Part shown: in pieces, positions 1 to 7,236 of the stretch
How positions within the stretch are numbered: the stretch's first letter is position 1
Layout: each line of letters begins with the position of its first letter
NCBI GenBank assembly: GCA_963713505.1
Contig: CAVQMC010000010.1
Location: 1 to 25,123 of the forward strand
Length of the DNA: 25,123 nt
Origin: CAVQMC01 sp963713505
GTDB taxonomy: Bacteria > Bacteroidota > Ignavibacteria > Ignavibacteriales > Ignavibacteriaceae
Reading direction: 5' to 3'
Notes under the pieces: model-generated
Told to the model about the DNA's origin: nothing
The model's input: only the letters and a program-made list of their open reading frames with translations
The model's database searches: none
Made by a program: the position numbers and the translations under genes

Positions 1-15
1 GACCTTAGTTACCTA

Positions 16-38
16 CTGCCATGTTATGACCATGGCAG
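16..38. repeat. Perfect 8-bp inverted repeat (hairpin)
   Basis: The arms CTGCCATG (16-23) and CATGGCAG (31-38) are perfect complements around a 7-nt loop. ACCT (11-14) and AGGT (42-45) could extend the stem after a bulge. It lies about 100 nt beyond the stop of the WG-repeat gene, on that gene's 3' side. No T-run follows on either strand, so it is not a textbook terminator. It may be a REP-like palindrome or a structured 3' end. The function is inferred only. Confidence 0.5.
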
Positions 39-140
39 CCGAGGTTTATAAAAGTTAAAAAAATCACTTAGTTATTGAGGTCTTACCTTGATAATTCATC
101 AAATCAATCTCTTTAAATTTTTTAAATTCAGTTTATTTAT

Positions 141-878
141 CTAATCTTCAAAATATTCATTTCCGTAAGTATCAACATATCCCCATTTTTTATTTACTTT
201 TACAGAAATTAAACCGTCTCTAATTTCACCGATGTCGTCATATTTAATTGGAGTAATTCCTTTGCCGCTTTGATCTATAAATCCCCACCAGCCATTTAAA
301 CATATTTTTGCAATTCCGTTGTAAAAATCTCCGGCTGAACTGTAATTATATGGAATAACTTCTTCTCCTTTTTGATTTATGTAGCCCCATTTATTATTTA
401 ATTTAACTGCAGCTAAACCTTCATAAAAATCTCTTATCTCATCATATTTTATTGGTGCAACCGTGTTGGCGGATTTGTTAAGCAGTCCCCATTTATCATT
501 TATTTTTACAGGGAAAAGGTTTTCGCGGTAATCGCCTATTTCATGATATTGTACTGGAATAATTTCTTTTCCGGTTTTATCAATAATTCCCCATTTGCCC
601 ATAAAAATAATTTCTTTGTCTTTCTTTTTAATTCCGAAATTAACTTTAGCAAAACCTAATCTAAAATCGTCGGCTTCGTCATATTTAAGTTTTGTAACTT
701 CATTTCCTTCGGAATCTACAAATCCCCATTTGTCGTTAAGTTTTATTTTAACGAAATCTTCAGAGAAGTTTCCCACTTGATCATATTTTACGGGAATGAT
801 TATTTGCCTGTTCTGATTGCAGAATCCCCATTTATCTCCTTTACGATAGGGAATTAGTTTTGGTAAGTTTGTTCTCAT
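141..878 (-). CDS. WG-repeat protein
   Basis: A 245-residue protein built almost entirely from WG repeats, about 30-35 residues each. Seven units can be read, each opening with a K/W-WG[FILY] core (KWGF, KWGF, KWGI, KWGL, KWGY, WWGF, KWGY), followed by a D/N-x-x-G turn, an IIP-type strand and a [KQN]YD/YE segment. The third unit has a charged insertion (KKKDKE). There is no signal peptide or membrane segment, so it is probably cytoplasmic. WG repeats are beta-rich, and their molecular role is generally unknown; binding or scaffold roles are usually proposed. The ATG is followed directly by repeat 1, so the protein is complete. It stands alone, with no gene close enough to suggest an operon. 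Confidence 0.85.
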   Translation of the reverse strand: MRTNLPKLIPYRKGDKWGFCNQNRQIIIPVKYDQVGNFSEDFVKIKLNDKWGFVDSEGNEVTKLKYDEADDFRLGFAKVNFGIKKKDKEIIFMGKWGIIDKTGKEIIPVQYHEIGDYRENLFPVKINDKWGLLNKSANTVAPIKYDEIRDFYEGLAAVKLNNKWGYINQKGEEVIPYNYSSAGDFYNGIAKICLNGWWGFIDQSGKGITPIKYDDIGEIRDGLISVKVNKKWGYVDTYGNEYFED

Positions 879-1043
879 TTTCGCTCCTTGTTAATACATA
901 GCAATACCTTTACATAATTTTCTCTTCTCTAACCGGCATAATAAAATATTGAAATGGCTAATACAATGAATATTTTTTGACCTTTTAAAAGTAGTTTTAA
1001 ATAAACCGTTAAAAAGGTAATTAAAAATTAGGTTTTTCATTTT

Positions 1044-1063
1044 CCCACGATTAATACCGTGGG
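1044..1063. repeat. Hairpin immediately after a stop codon
   Basis: CCCACG (1044-1049) and CGTGGG (1058-1063) are perfect 6-bp arms around an 8-nt loop. On the minus strand the hairpin starts at the very next base after the TAA of the 1064-1365 gene. It is followed by AAAATGAAAAA rather than a U-tract. It could act as a 3' stabilising hairpin, a weak terminator or a REP-like palindrome. The sequence shows the pairing; the role is inferred. Confidence 0.5.
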
Positions 1064-1365
1064 TTAATGAGAATTCTCAAGATCAATTAAATATTTAGTG
1101 ATTTCCGTCCATTCATCTTTTAAACTTAAATTTGACATTTCTTTAGAAGCTTTTGAATACCAGTAAGATGAATTTGAAAGATCACCTTCTTTGCGGTGGA
1201 GATATGCATGAATCCAAGAGGATTTTTATCATTTATATTTTGAACTATTTCATGAGACTTTTTCCAGTTATCATTTGCATCAAACCACAAAGCCAGTAAA
1301 TGATTAGAAATATTTTTTGGAGGTTCTTTATCTTTTAAAGATGATATAAATTGTTCAAAATTCAT
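1064..1365 (-). pseudogene. Small conserved hypothetical protein, one frame break
   Basis: Reading from the ATG at 1365, the first 49 residues (MNFEQFISSLKD... to NDKNP) are followed by a run in the wrong frame that ends at 1126. In the next frame the protein continues as WIHAYLHRKEGDLSNSSYWY, then SKASKEM, and ends at TAA 1064-1066. The WFDA...W..AHEIVQ...WIHAYLHRKEGD...YWY pattern matches a short (about 100 aa) conserved hypothetical family found in many bacteria; I know of no assigned function. One base appears to be missing near 1215-1222, giving a rebuilt length of about 100 residues. Both halves keep family identity, so a sequencing deletion is more likely than decay. A hairpin follows the stop directly. 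Confidence 0.7.
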
Positions 1366-1419
1366 TAAATATTTAATATTTGTGAAATGATATTACTTTA
1401 ATATATAAATAAAAATAAA

Positions 1420-2292
1420 TTAATTCTTAGTAATAGCTTCATCAATAAATTTATTAACTACAGCAGTATATTCTTCTTTATTTTTAAAATATGATTCGGC
1501 ATGCTGAGCACCGGGGGATATATATAATTTTTTAATTCCGGGTTTTTTTCTATACATTTCTTTTGACATATAAGTTGGAACAGATTCATCTTTTTCACCG
1601 TGAATAAAAAGTATAGGTTTTTCGATATCTTTAATTATTCTTTTGGGTGAAACAGAATGAAAAAAGAAACTCGATCTTAAATAAGTTACAAAACTTGCAA
1701 TATCAATCAGTAAAATATTTGGGAAATTATAATCCCTTTTTAATCTGTATGAAAGCAGATCATATAAATCTGAATAAGGACAATCAACGATATAAAATTT
1801 TACAAGATTATAACTTTTATTTAATCCGGCTTGTAAAAGCGCGGTGGAAGCTCCGAGAGATTCGCCGTGAACTCCGATTATTCCGTTTGGAAATTTTTCG
1901 TGAACAAATTTAATTACATTATTAAGATCGTACTTTTCATAAAAACCATAGCTAATATTTTTCCCTCCGCTCATTCCGTGATGTCTTTGATCGTATAAAA
2001 ATATATTAAATCCTTTATCAAGATAAATATCTCCTTCTCTCAGCATTGACCATTTGTCGCTTGCTAAACCGTGAACAAGTATAACCGTATTTTGTGTTTT
2101 GTTTGAATTCTTTATTAAAACTCCATCAAGTTCATAATCATAATTAGATTTTACTTTTAAATTTTCTTTCTCAAGTTTATCAAATCTGTCGATATTAAAA
2201 GTTTTATTATCAATCTGTTCCTGCAGACTGCTTTTGCCTTGATTGGTTTCTCTGTTAATTACTTTGTTATAAAAAAAATCTCCGATTCCCAT
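1420..2292 (-). CDS. Alpha/beta hydrolase (YqkD-like)
   Basis: A 290-residue alpha/beta hydrolase. The oxyanion-side HG motif is at residues 74-75 (VILVHGLAS). The nucleophile elbow GESLG places Ser145. The acid is probably Asp235 in HGEKDESVP, and the base is His264 in GAQHAES. The DQRHHGMSGG segment (101-110) is typical of the serine aminopeptidase-like/YqkD branch, which includes esterases and uncharacterised hydrolases; the substrate cannot be told from sequence. There is no signal peptide, although the N-terminal 50 residues precede the core fold. A full triad and full length make an active enzyme likely. The nearest same-strand gene upstream (2410) is 117 nt away, so co-transcription is possible but not shown. 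Confidence 0.85.
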   Translation of the reverse strand: MGIGDFFYNKVINRETNQGKSSLQEQIDNKTFNIDRFDKLEKENLKVKSNYDYELDGVLIKNSNKTQNTVILVHGLASDKWSMLREGDIYLDKGFNIFLYDQRHHGMSGGKNISYGFYEKYDLNNVIKFVHEKFPNGIIGVHGESLGASTALLQAGLNKSYNLVKFYIVDCPYSDLYDLLSYRLKRDYNFPNILLIDIASFVTYLRSSFFFHSVSPKRIIKDIEKPILFIHGEKDESVPTYMSKEMYRKKPGIKKLYISPGAQHAESYFKNKEEYTAVVNKFIDEAITKN

Positions 2293-2409
2293 ATTACCTT
2301 AATCTATATTTATAATTACTATTACAAAAGTATTGAATAACTTCTTTTTAAATAGTGATTTGAAAAATGAAAATGGTTCTACATTACCGGGATTTATTAC
2401 CAGATTAAA

Positions 2410-2898
2410 CTAAAATTTAAATCCGCCAATCATGTTTACGATACCTCTAATACATTTATGAGGAAAATCTACCGGATCGCAAAACATCATCGGGCAGCCG
2501 CCTGGAATTACCTGAACATTATTTTGTTTGCATTTTTCAACTGCGTTTTCTGAAATACTCGATATTTTTGAATGCCTGCCTTTGTAACCGAATGTACAAT
2601 GCATCCAAACTCGCGGTACGCCAATTTCTATGCATTCATCTGTGAGTTTTTCTGTGTTGGATGGTTTTGTAACAATAACTACTCCATCCAATTTAGCCGG
2701 AATAGATTTCAAATTTGGATAACAAGTTTCATTTTGGAATTTGTCCGTATTAGGATTAACAGGAAAAACATTATATCCGGTTTCTTTTAATTTTTTGAAA
2801 ATTACATTAGCCGCATCATCTTTCTGCCTTTTTACTCCCGCTACTGCAATGTTTTTTTGCGACAGAAATTCTTTGGCAAGATTATACAAAGCTGACAT
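2410..2898 (-). CDS. CoA-binding domain protein (YccU family)
   Basis: A 162-residue single-domain protein of the CoA_binding_2/YccU family. It has a Rossmann-like fold related to the N-terminal domain of succinyl-CoA and ADP-forming acyl-CoA ligases. Family marks are the AVAGVKRQKDD glycine region (about 19-29), the GYNVFPVNPN strand-turn (about 41-50), VVIVTKPSNT (about 73-82) and the C-terminal GGCPMMFCDPVDFPHKC segment. That segment holds three cysteines and a histidine and could bind a metal or be redox-active. It lacks any ligase or ATP-grasp domain, so it is probably a CoA- or nucleotide-binding accessory protein; its actual role is unknown. An AAGGGGAAAATAAA stretch upstream supplies a plausible RBS for the ATG at 2898. 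Confidence 0.85.
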   Translation of the reverse strand: MSALYNLAKEFLSQKNIAVAGVKRQKDDAANVIFKKLKETGYNVFPVNPNTDKFQNETCYPNLKSIPAKLDGVVIVTKPSNTEKLTDECIEIGVPRVWMHCTFGYKGRHSKISSISENAVEKCKQNNVQVIPGGCPMMFCDPVDFPHKCIRGIVNMIGGFKF

Positions 2899-3212
2899 TT
2901 TATTTTCCCCTTATGTTTCTTAATGAAATTAATTAGAATTAACTCAGCTTTTTGTTGAGAGATTTTCTCAATATATTAAATAAATTATAATTTAATTAGT
3001 AACATACGAAACTGAGTTTCGATCAACAATAAGAGATATAAAAATTTACCAAAATTCATTTCAATAATAAATATGCAGTCAAAATTTTTATTGAAATAGT
3101 TAAATAATAATTTTAACTTAATTTTATTATATTCTTTTTAATTCTTTTGATTTTCAAAAAGGGGAATATTGACACTGAAAATTTTAATCAATTAATATTG
3201 CTAGGAAAATAA
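2899..3212. other. Divergent intergenic region, 314 nt
   Basis: AT-rich spacer between two diverging genes that should hold both promoters. No ORF or RNA gene is visible. The only clear structure is a short palindrome, CGAAAC-TGA-GTTTCG (3007-3021), near the middle, which could be an operator or a small hairpin. No convincing Bacteroidota-type -33/-7 pair was found by eye. Confidence 0.4.
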
Positions 3213-3680
3213 ATGGACGAATATCAATTTAGGCAATCTATAATCGATGAAGAACATTTAAAATTGTTAAGTATTTTTTATTACATCTCAGGCGGAATAA
3301 CTCTGGCTATATCACTATTTATTTTTGTTGAATCCTTTTTATTATTTTCTATATTCAGTCATGTTGCTGAGTATGGAACCTATACTTCCGTTGCGGTCGG
3401 ACGAGGCGAATTTAATCCTATGTTCTTTTCGGTTTTTCGCTATCTTTTTATCTTCCTATTTATACTTACACTTATTTTTGGTATTGCACAAATAATTTCG
3501 GGTAAATTTTTAAGGGATAAAACTCATAAAACATTCAGTTTTGTAGTTGCAATTATATGTTTATTATCTTTTCCTTACGGAACAATTCTGGGTGTAATGA
3601 CAATAATAGTTCTTAACAGAAATTCTGTTGTAGAGTTATATAGAAAGAAACAACAGGAATCAATGGGAATTCAAATTTAA
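3213..3680 (+). CDS. Small multi-pass membrane protein, unknown function
   Basis: A 155-residue protein with a soluble N-terminal stretch (about 1-18, rich in D/E) and three or four hydrophobic segments: about 19-50 (long, possibly two helices), about 72-92 and about 104-132. It ends in a basic tail (YRKKQQE). The NSVVELY motif near the end and the ISGKFLRDKTHKTFSF loop resemble a small family of conserved integral membrane proteins found in Bacteroidota and other bacteria; I do not know a function. AGGA lies 8-9 nt before the ATG as an RBS. Its stop codon overlaps that of the converging gene (TTTAA, 3677-3680), which fixes both 3' ends. Confidence 0.7.
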   Translation: MDEYQFRQSIIDEEHLKLLSIFYYISGGITLAISLFIFVESFLLFSIFSHVAEYGTYTSVAVGRGEFNPMFFSVFRYLFIFLFILTLIFGIAQIISGKFLRDKTHKTFSFVVAIICLLSFPYGTILGVMTIIVLNRNSVVELYRKKQQESMGIQI

Positions 3681-4225
3681 TTTTTCTTATCAGCATTTAA
3701 TATTCTTGAGTAATGAATTTGCCATCTTGAATTCCATGTTTTTCCGTTATCTTTTGAAATTTCCCAATTCCAATCGAAACTGTTTTCCGTTATATTATAG
3801 TAAATCATCCTTTGCATAAATTTATTTCCATTTTTATCGATTGCGCTTCTATGCAGAATCATTTTGTTATTGTTGAAATTGCCGGTAAAATCCAAATAGC
3901 CGCCTTGATTATCTACCCATGTCTGCTTCCACTCATTTAAATTTCGTACTGTACACCGAAAAACTTTTTCCAATTAAAGGAGTTCCGGGATTACCGTTAA
4001 AATTTTCTTCAATTACACATCCGCCTAATAAGTCTTTTTACCAAATTAGTTCCGCTTACAGTTTGATCATCTTTATTCTTCCATTCTGCTTTCCAATTTC
4101 CAACCCAAAAATCAAATTGATGTGCTTCTTTTGAAGAGCATGGTTTATCTTTTTTCTGCTGCGAAAAAGAAACAGACGTAAAAACTAAAATTGTAACAAA
4201 AGTAATCTTTAAAATTTAATTTCAT
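3677..4225 (-). pseudogene. Secreted DUF1579-like protein, three frame breaks
   Basis: Three successive frames join into one protein of about 181 residues. After the ATG (4223-4225) a +1 base near 4208 leads into KITFVTILVFTSVSFSQQ, a signal peptide, then HQFDFWVGNWKAEW. A second +1 base near 4040-4047 leads into LLGGCVIEENFNGNPGTPLI. A third near 3935 leads into NEWKQTWVDNQGGYLDFTG and the end at 3677. The FDFWVG.W start and W.QTWVDNQGG..DF.G core match the DUF1579-type beta-barrel family of small secreted or periplasmic proteins, whose function is unknown. All three breaks are extra single bases, mostly in short A-runs, so the gene is probably intact in the organism and the sequence is faulty. 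Confidence 0.65.
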
Positions 4226-4256
4226 ATTTAATACCTGATTAAATATTAAAAAAAAT

Positions 4257-4328
4257 ATCTCAACCCTGCTTATGATTTTCACTGTATGCGGGTTAAATAC
4301 AGCTACTAATCTTTTGCAAGGTTGAGAT
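4257..4328. repeat. Nested three-tier inverted repeat
   Basis: The outer arms ATCTCAACCCTGC (4257-4269) and GCAAGGTTGAGAT (4316-4328) pair at 12 of 13 positions. A middle stem is GATT (4274-4277) with AATC (4308-4311). The inner stem is CTGTAT (4282-4287) with ATACAG (4297-4302), around a 9-nt loop. The element starts just 4 nt past the FG-GAP stop codon on the minus strand. No strong U-tract follows. Possible roles are an mRNA 3' structure, a processed small RNA or a REP/MITE-type insertion. Confidence 0.55.
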
Positions 4329-4332
4329 TCTT

Positions 4333-6427
4333 CTACTTCAGCAAAATCATTTTTTTTGTTGAAGTATAAACTTTATTATTAGAAACAGCTTTTAACTGAT
4401 AAATATAAATTCCGCTCGGCAGACCGTTTTTACCGAAGATTGAATTCGGGTCAAAATTGATACTATAACTGCCTTTGTTTTGATTTTGTTTTACAAGTGT
4501 TGCTATTTCCTCGCCAATTGTATTATATATTTTTAATGTAACATTACTTTCATCAGGAAGGGTATAATCAATAGTTGTAGAAGGATTAAAAGGATTTGGA
4601 TAATTCTGTTCTAAATTAAATGTTACAATTATATTTTTATTATTTCCGTTATCAATATTTGTTACCGGATTAACAATAATGTAACTATCTCTTGTTAAAG
4701 AACGTGATTTATTATTATTAGATATACTAAGCTTAACGGAATAAGTTCCGGTTTGATTATACGTCCAGGTTGGGTTTTGTGATGAATCGTCAACAATTCC
4801 GTCGTTATTAAAATCCCAATTCCACGATGTAATTTGTGAATCAGGATCAGTTATTGATAAATCCTTAAAATGAACAGTAAGCGGAACTTCACCATTAATG
4901 GAATCTACAGTAAAATTTGCTCTTAAATATCCCTGCGGAATATCTTCCGTAATATTTAATAATTTGATTTGAGCTTACATTGGTTAATATTTTTGTACCT
5001 CCCAGCGGCCATTTAATAACTAAAGAATCTATAGTTGAAGCATCTCCCAAACCGAAATGAACACGTAAACTATTCTGGCTGTCAAAACTGTTTTGTCCGG
5101 ATACTTCTCTATATTGCCACATTGAATTTCCGTTTATTGTTGCTTTAGCTTTTACTTTTGCTCCAATAGCCGAATAGTTTGAAACTTTACCTTTTAAGTT
5201 TATTAAAATCCAATGGCTGCTGTTATTCGTAATATTATGATATAAACCTTTTCCATCACCACGGCCGGAAACAAATACATCTAAAAAGCCGTCATTATTA
5301 TAATCACCAATAGTAACACCTCTTGTTTGACTTGTAGATGTAATTGCAGTTGTGTCTTCTTGAAAAGTTCCATCGCCCATATTTTTGTACAATTTTGTTC
5401 CGCCTTCGCTTGTGACAATTACATCTTGATAACCATCGTTGTCAAGATCACCCCAGGAATTAGCCAGATGATTACCGTTTGTTGTCAAAGCATTTGTAAC
5501 ATCTGTATAGCTTCCATTGTCATTTCTATAAAACCTGTCCGGTACTCCACTATAGTTGGTAACAAAGGCATCCAAATCCCCATCATTGTCATAATCTATC
5601 CAATTCCAAACTTGTCCGTCCTGCAGATCCGTTCCTATTGGAGAGGTATCAATTCTTTGAAAATCTACATTTCCGGTTTCTACCAGCATATTTTTGTACA
5701 AATAATCAGGTGCATTTGATGAAACAGGACCGCTTGCTATAAATAAATCTTCATCGCCGTCTTGATCATAATCATACCATGTTGCCACAGTATATGTCCA
5801 TTTAAATTGAGTAAATTCATAATCAGTAATTTTAGTAAATCTACCATCGCCATTTGATAAAATTAAAGTGTTGGGAATAGCAGGTACACCGACATAGCCT
5901 TTGGGGTGTGTTATAATAGCATCCAAAAATCCATCATTATTATAATCTGCCCATGCACATGCCCAGCCTCTTGTATCTTTGTCTAAACCAAGAACACCTT
6001 CTGTAATTGGTGTAAAATTTTCATTTCCGTTATTTTTATAAATCATGGATGTATTGCCGGAAATCAGACAGTCTAGATCGCCATCATTATCATAGTCGCC
6101 CCAGGAAGTTCCGTTGCCGTAAGTTTGAACATTAATATATTCACCAAGATTTGTATTAAGTAAAGTAAAATTACCATTCCCGTCATTTCTGAAAAGAAAT
6201 TTTTTTGTAGTGAAAAGATCCATGTCGCCGTCATTATCAAAATCAATCCATGCAGCACCTGAATAATTATTATCAATTTGAGTTGTATCAATTGGGTTAT
6301 TTGGATCTGTAATTTTTTCAAAAGTTTGACAGAATAAAAATGAAAATGGTCCCCAAATTCCAAAAAGAATAAAAAACAATAATATCTTAACAATAATAAA
6401 ATGAAATGTTCTGTTTTTGTTCATCAT
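4333..6427 (-). CDS. Secreted FG-GAP/UnbV/PKD protein with T9SS sorting tail
   Basis: An N-terminal hydrophobic signal peptide (about 1-33) is followed by at least seven FG-GAP/VCBS repeats (about 50-400) with Ca-binding cores such as DFDNDGDMD, DYDNDGDLD, DYDQDGDED and DYNNDGFLD, which predicts a beta-propeller. Next is an ASPIC/UnbV domain (about 410-490, REVSGQNSFDSQNSLRVHFG). The open frame from 6427 runs out at 4895. A +1 base near 4954-4957 restores a PKD domain (PLTVHFKDLS...SWNWDFNNDG) and a T9SS type A sorting domain (QNYPNPFNPSTT...LPSGIYIYQL) ending at TAG 4333-4335. The rebuilt protein is about 697 residues. It should be exported by Sec and then carried over the outer membrane by T9SS. 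The ATG has AGGAGG at ideal spacing. It follows the sensor/regulator pair and shares an upstream 12-mer with the kinase gene. Confidence 0.85.
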
Positions 6428-6480
6428 TCCTCCTAAAAAGTGTTTTAATTTATTCCGGGATATTTATTTTTTCAGCAGGT

Positions 6481-6502
6481 TTCTGTTATAATAATAACAG
6501 AA
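6481..6502. promoter_or_regulatory. Perfect 9-bp palindrome upstream of the FG-GAP gene
   Basis: TTCTGTTAT (6481-6489) and ATAACAGAA (6494-6502) pair perfectly across AATA. The palindrome lies 54-75 nt upstream of the FG-GAP start codon and 52 nt past the end of the response regulator gene. Read on the minus strand, no U-tract follows the hairpin, which argues against a Rho-independent terminator. A dimeric regulator site, for example for the adjacent NarL-type protein, is plausible but only inferred. Confidence 0.4.
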
Positions 6503-6524
6503 CAATACACTAAACGGTATCCTG

Positions 6525-6536
6525 CAAATTGGGGGA
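6525..6536 (-). promoter_or_regulatory. Candidate operator, copy 1
   Basis: The plus strand reads CAAATTGGGGGA, so the minus strand reads TCCCCCAATTTG, 98 nt before the FG-GAP ATG. One near-identical copy (11 of 12) exists at 10458-10469, upstream of the sensor kinase, in the same orientation relative to its gene. G5 runs are rare in this AT-rich window, and these are the only intergenic ones seen. On the minus strand the site ends in TTTG, the usual Bacteroidota -33 element, with TATTGTTC 17 nt further on. The regulatory role is inferred. Confidence 0.35.
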
Positions 6537-6553
6537 TTTTTAAAAGGAGTGAT

Positions 6554-7183
6554 CTATATAAGTTTTTCTTTGGAAGCTTTTTCTATTGCACCTGCTTTGG
6601 AATTAACATTCAGCTTATAATAAATATTTTTAATATGGGTTCTAACGGTTTCTTTATCAATGAATAATTCATCGGCAATCATTGTATAGCTTTTTCCCTT
6701 TGCTAGGTGCTGAAGTACTTCCGTTTCTCGAGGCGTTAAAGGAGATCTTGCATTAAGTTGAAAGGATTCCACGACTTTTCTCGCAATATTTGTACTCATG
6801 GGTGCGCCGCCTTTGTATACTTCTTCTATTGAATCCATCAGCTTTTGTGAGGAAACATTTTTAGTTAAGTAACCGCTAGCTCCAGCACAAAGCGCTTGAA
6901 ATACTTTCTCATCTTCTTCATGAACTGTAACTACAATAATGTCGATGGTAGGATTTCTAAACTTTATCCTTTTTATACCTTCAATCCCGGACATTCCCGG
7001 CAGACCTATATCCATTAAAATAACATCCGGTTTATCAACATTAATATTTCTTAAAGAGTCTTCACAATTATCATAATCGGCAACACACATAAATTTTTTA
7101 TCATGCTTTAAAAGAGTTACAAATCCATTACGGATAATTTCATCATCTTCAACGATTACTAATTTGATAGGATACTCTGCCAT
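6554..7183 (-). CDS. NarL/FixJ-type response regulator
   Basis: A 209-residue two-domain regulator. The receiver domain (about 6-125) has the acidic pocket EDD (12-14), the phosphoacceptor Asp58 (VILMDIGLPG), the conserved Thr86 (VVTVHEED) and Lys108 (YLTKN). The C-terminal LuxR/GerE helix-turn-helix (about 145-202) reads LTPRETEVLQHLAKGKS and then VRTHIKNIYYKLNV. Phosphorylation should promote dimer binding to DNA. It starts 53 nt after the sensor kinase gene on the same strand, so it is almost certainly the cognate partner in one transcript. The RBS before the ATG at 7183 is weak, which may mean translational coupling or lower output. Target genes are unknown; the secreted gene downstream is the obvious candidate. 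Confidence 0.92.
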   Translation of the reverse strand: MAEYPIKLVIVEDDEIIRNGFVTLLKHDKKFMCVADYDNCEDSLRNINVDKPDVILMDIGLPGMSGIEGIKRIKFRNPTIDIIVVTVHEEDEKVFQALCAGASGYLTKNVSSQKLMDSIEEVYKGGAPMSTNIARKVVESFQLNARSPLTPRETEVLQHLAKGKSYTMIADELFIDKETVRTHIKNIYYKLNVNSKAGAIEKASKEKLI

Positions 7184-7236
7184 TACAATTAAACATTATT
7201 TAGAGAAGAGATCGAACATATTTATTTTAAGATCTT

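Noticed and set aside
3919..4134. 71-residue plus-strand frame
   Set aside because: It is antisense to the rebuilt DUF1579-like secreted protein, whose three segments match one family.
5327..5719. 130-residue open frame opposite the FG-GAP gene
   Set aside because: Composition is Cys/Ile-rich with no domain, and it lies entirely antisense to conserved Ca-binding repeats; a shadow of that gene.
6073..6393. 106-residue frame overlapping the start of the FG-GAP gene on the same strand
   Set aside because: It is a +1 reading of the repeat-rich N-terminus; the DxDxDG repeats are in the other frame, which also has the AGGAGG site.
6481..6502. Terminator for the sensor/regulator operon
   Set aside because: The hairpin is AT-rich and no U-run follows it on the minus strand.
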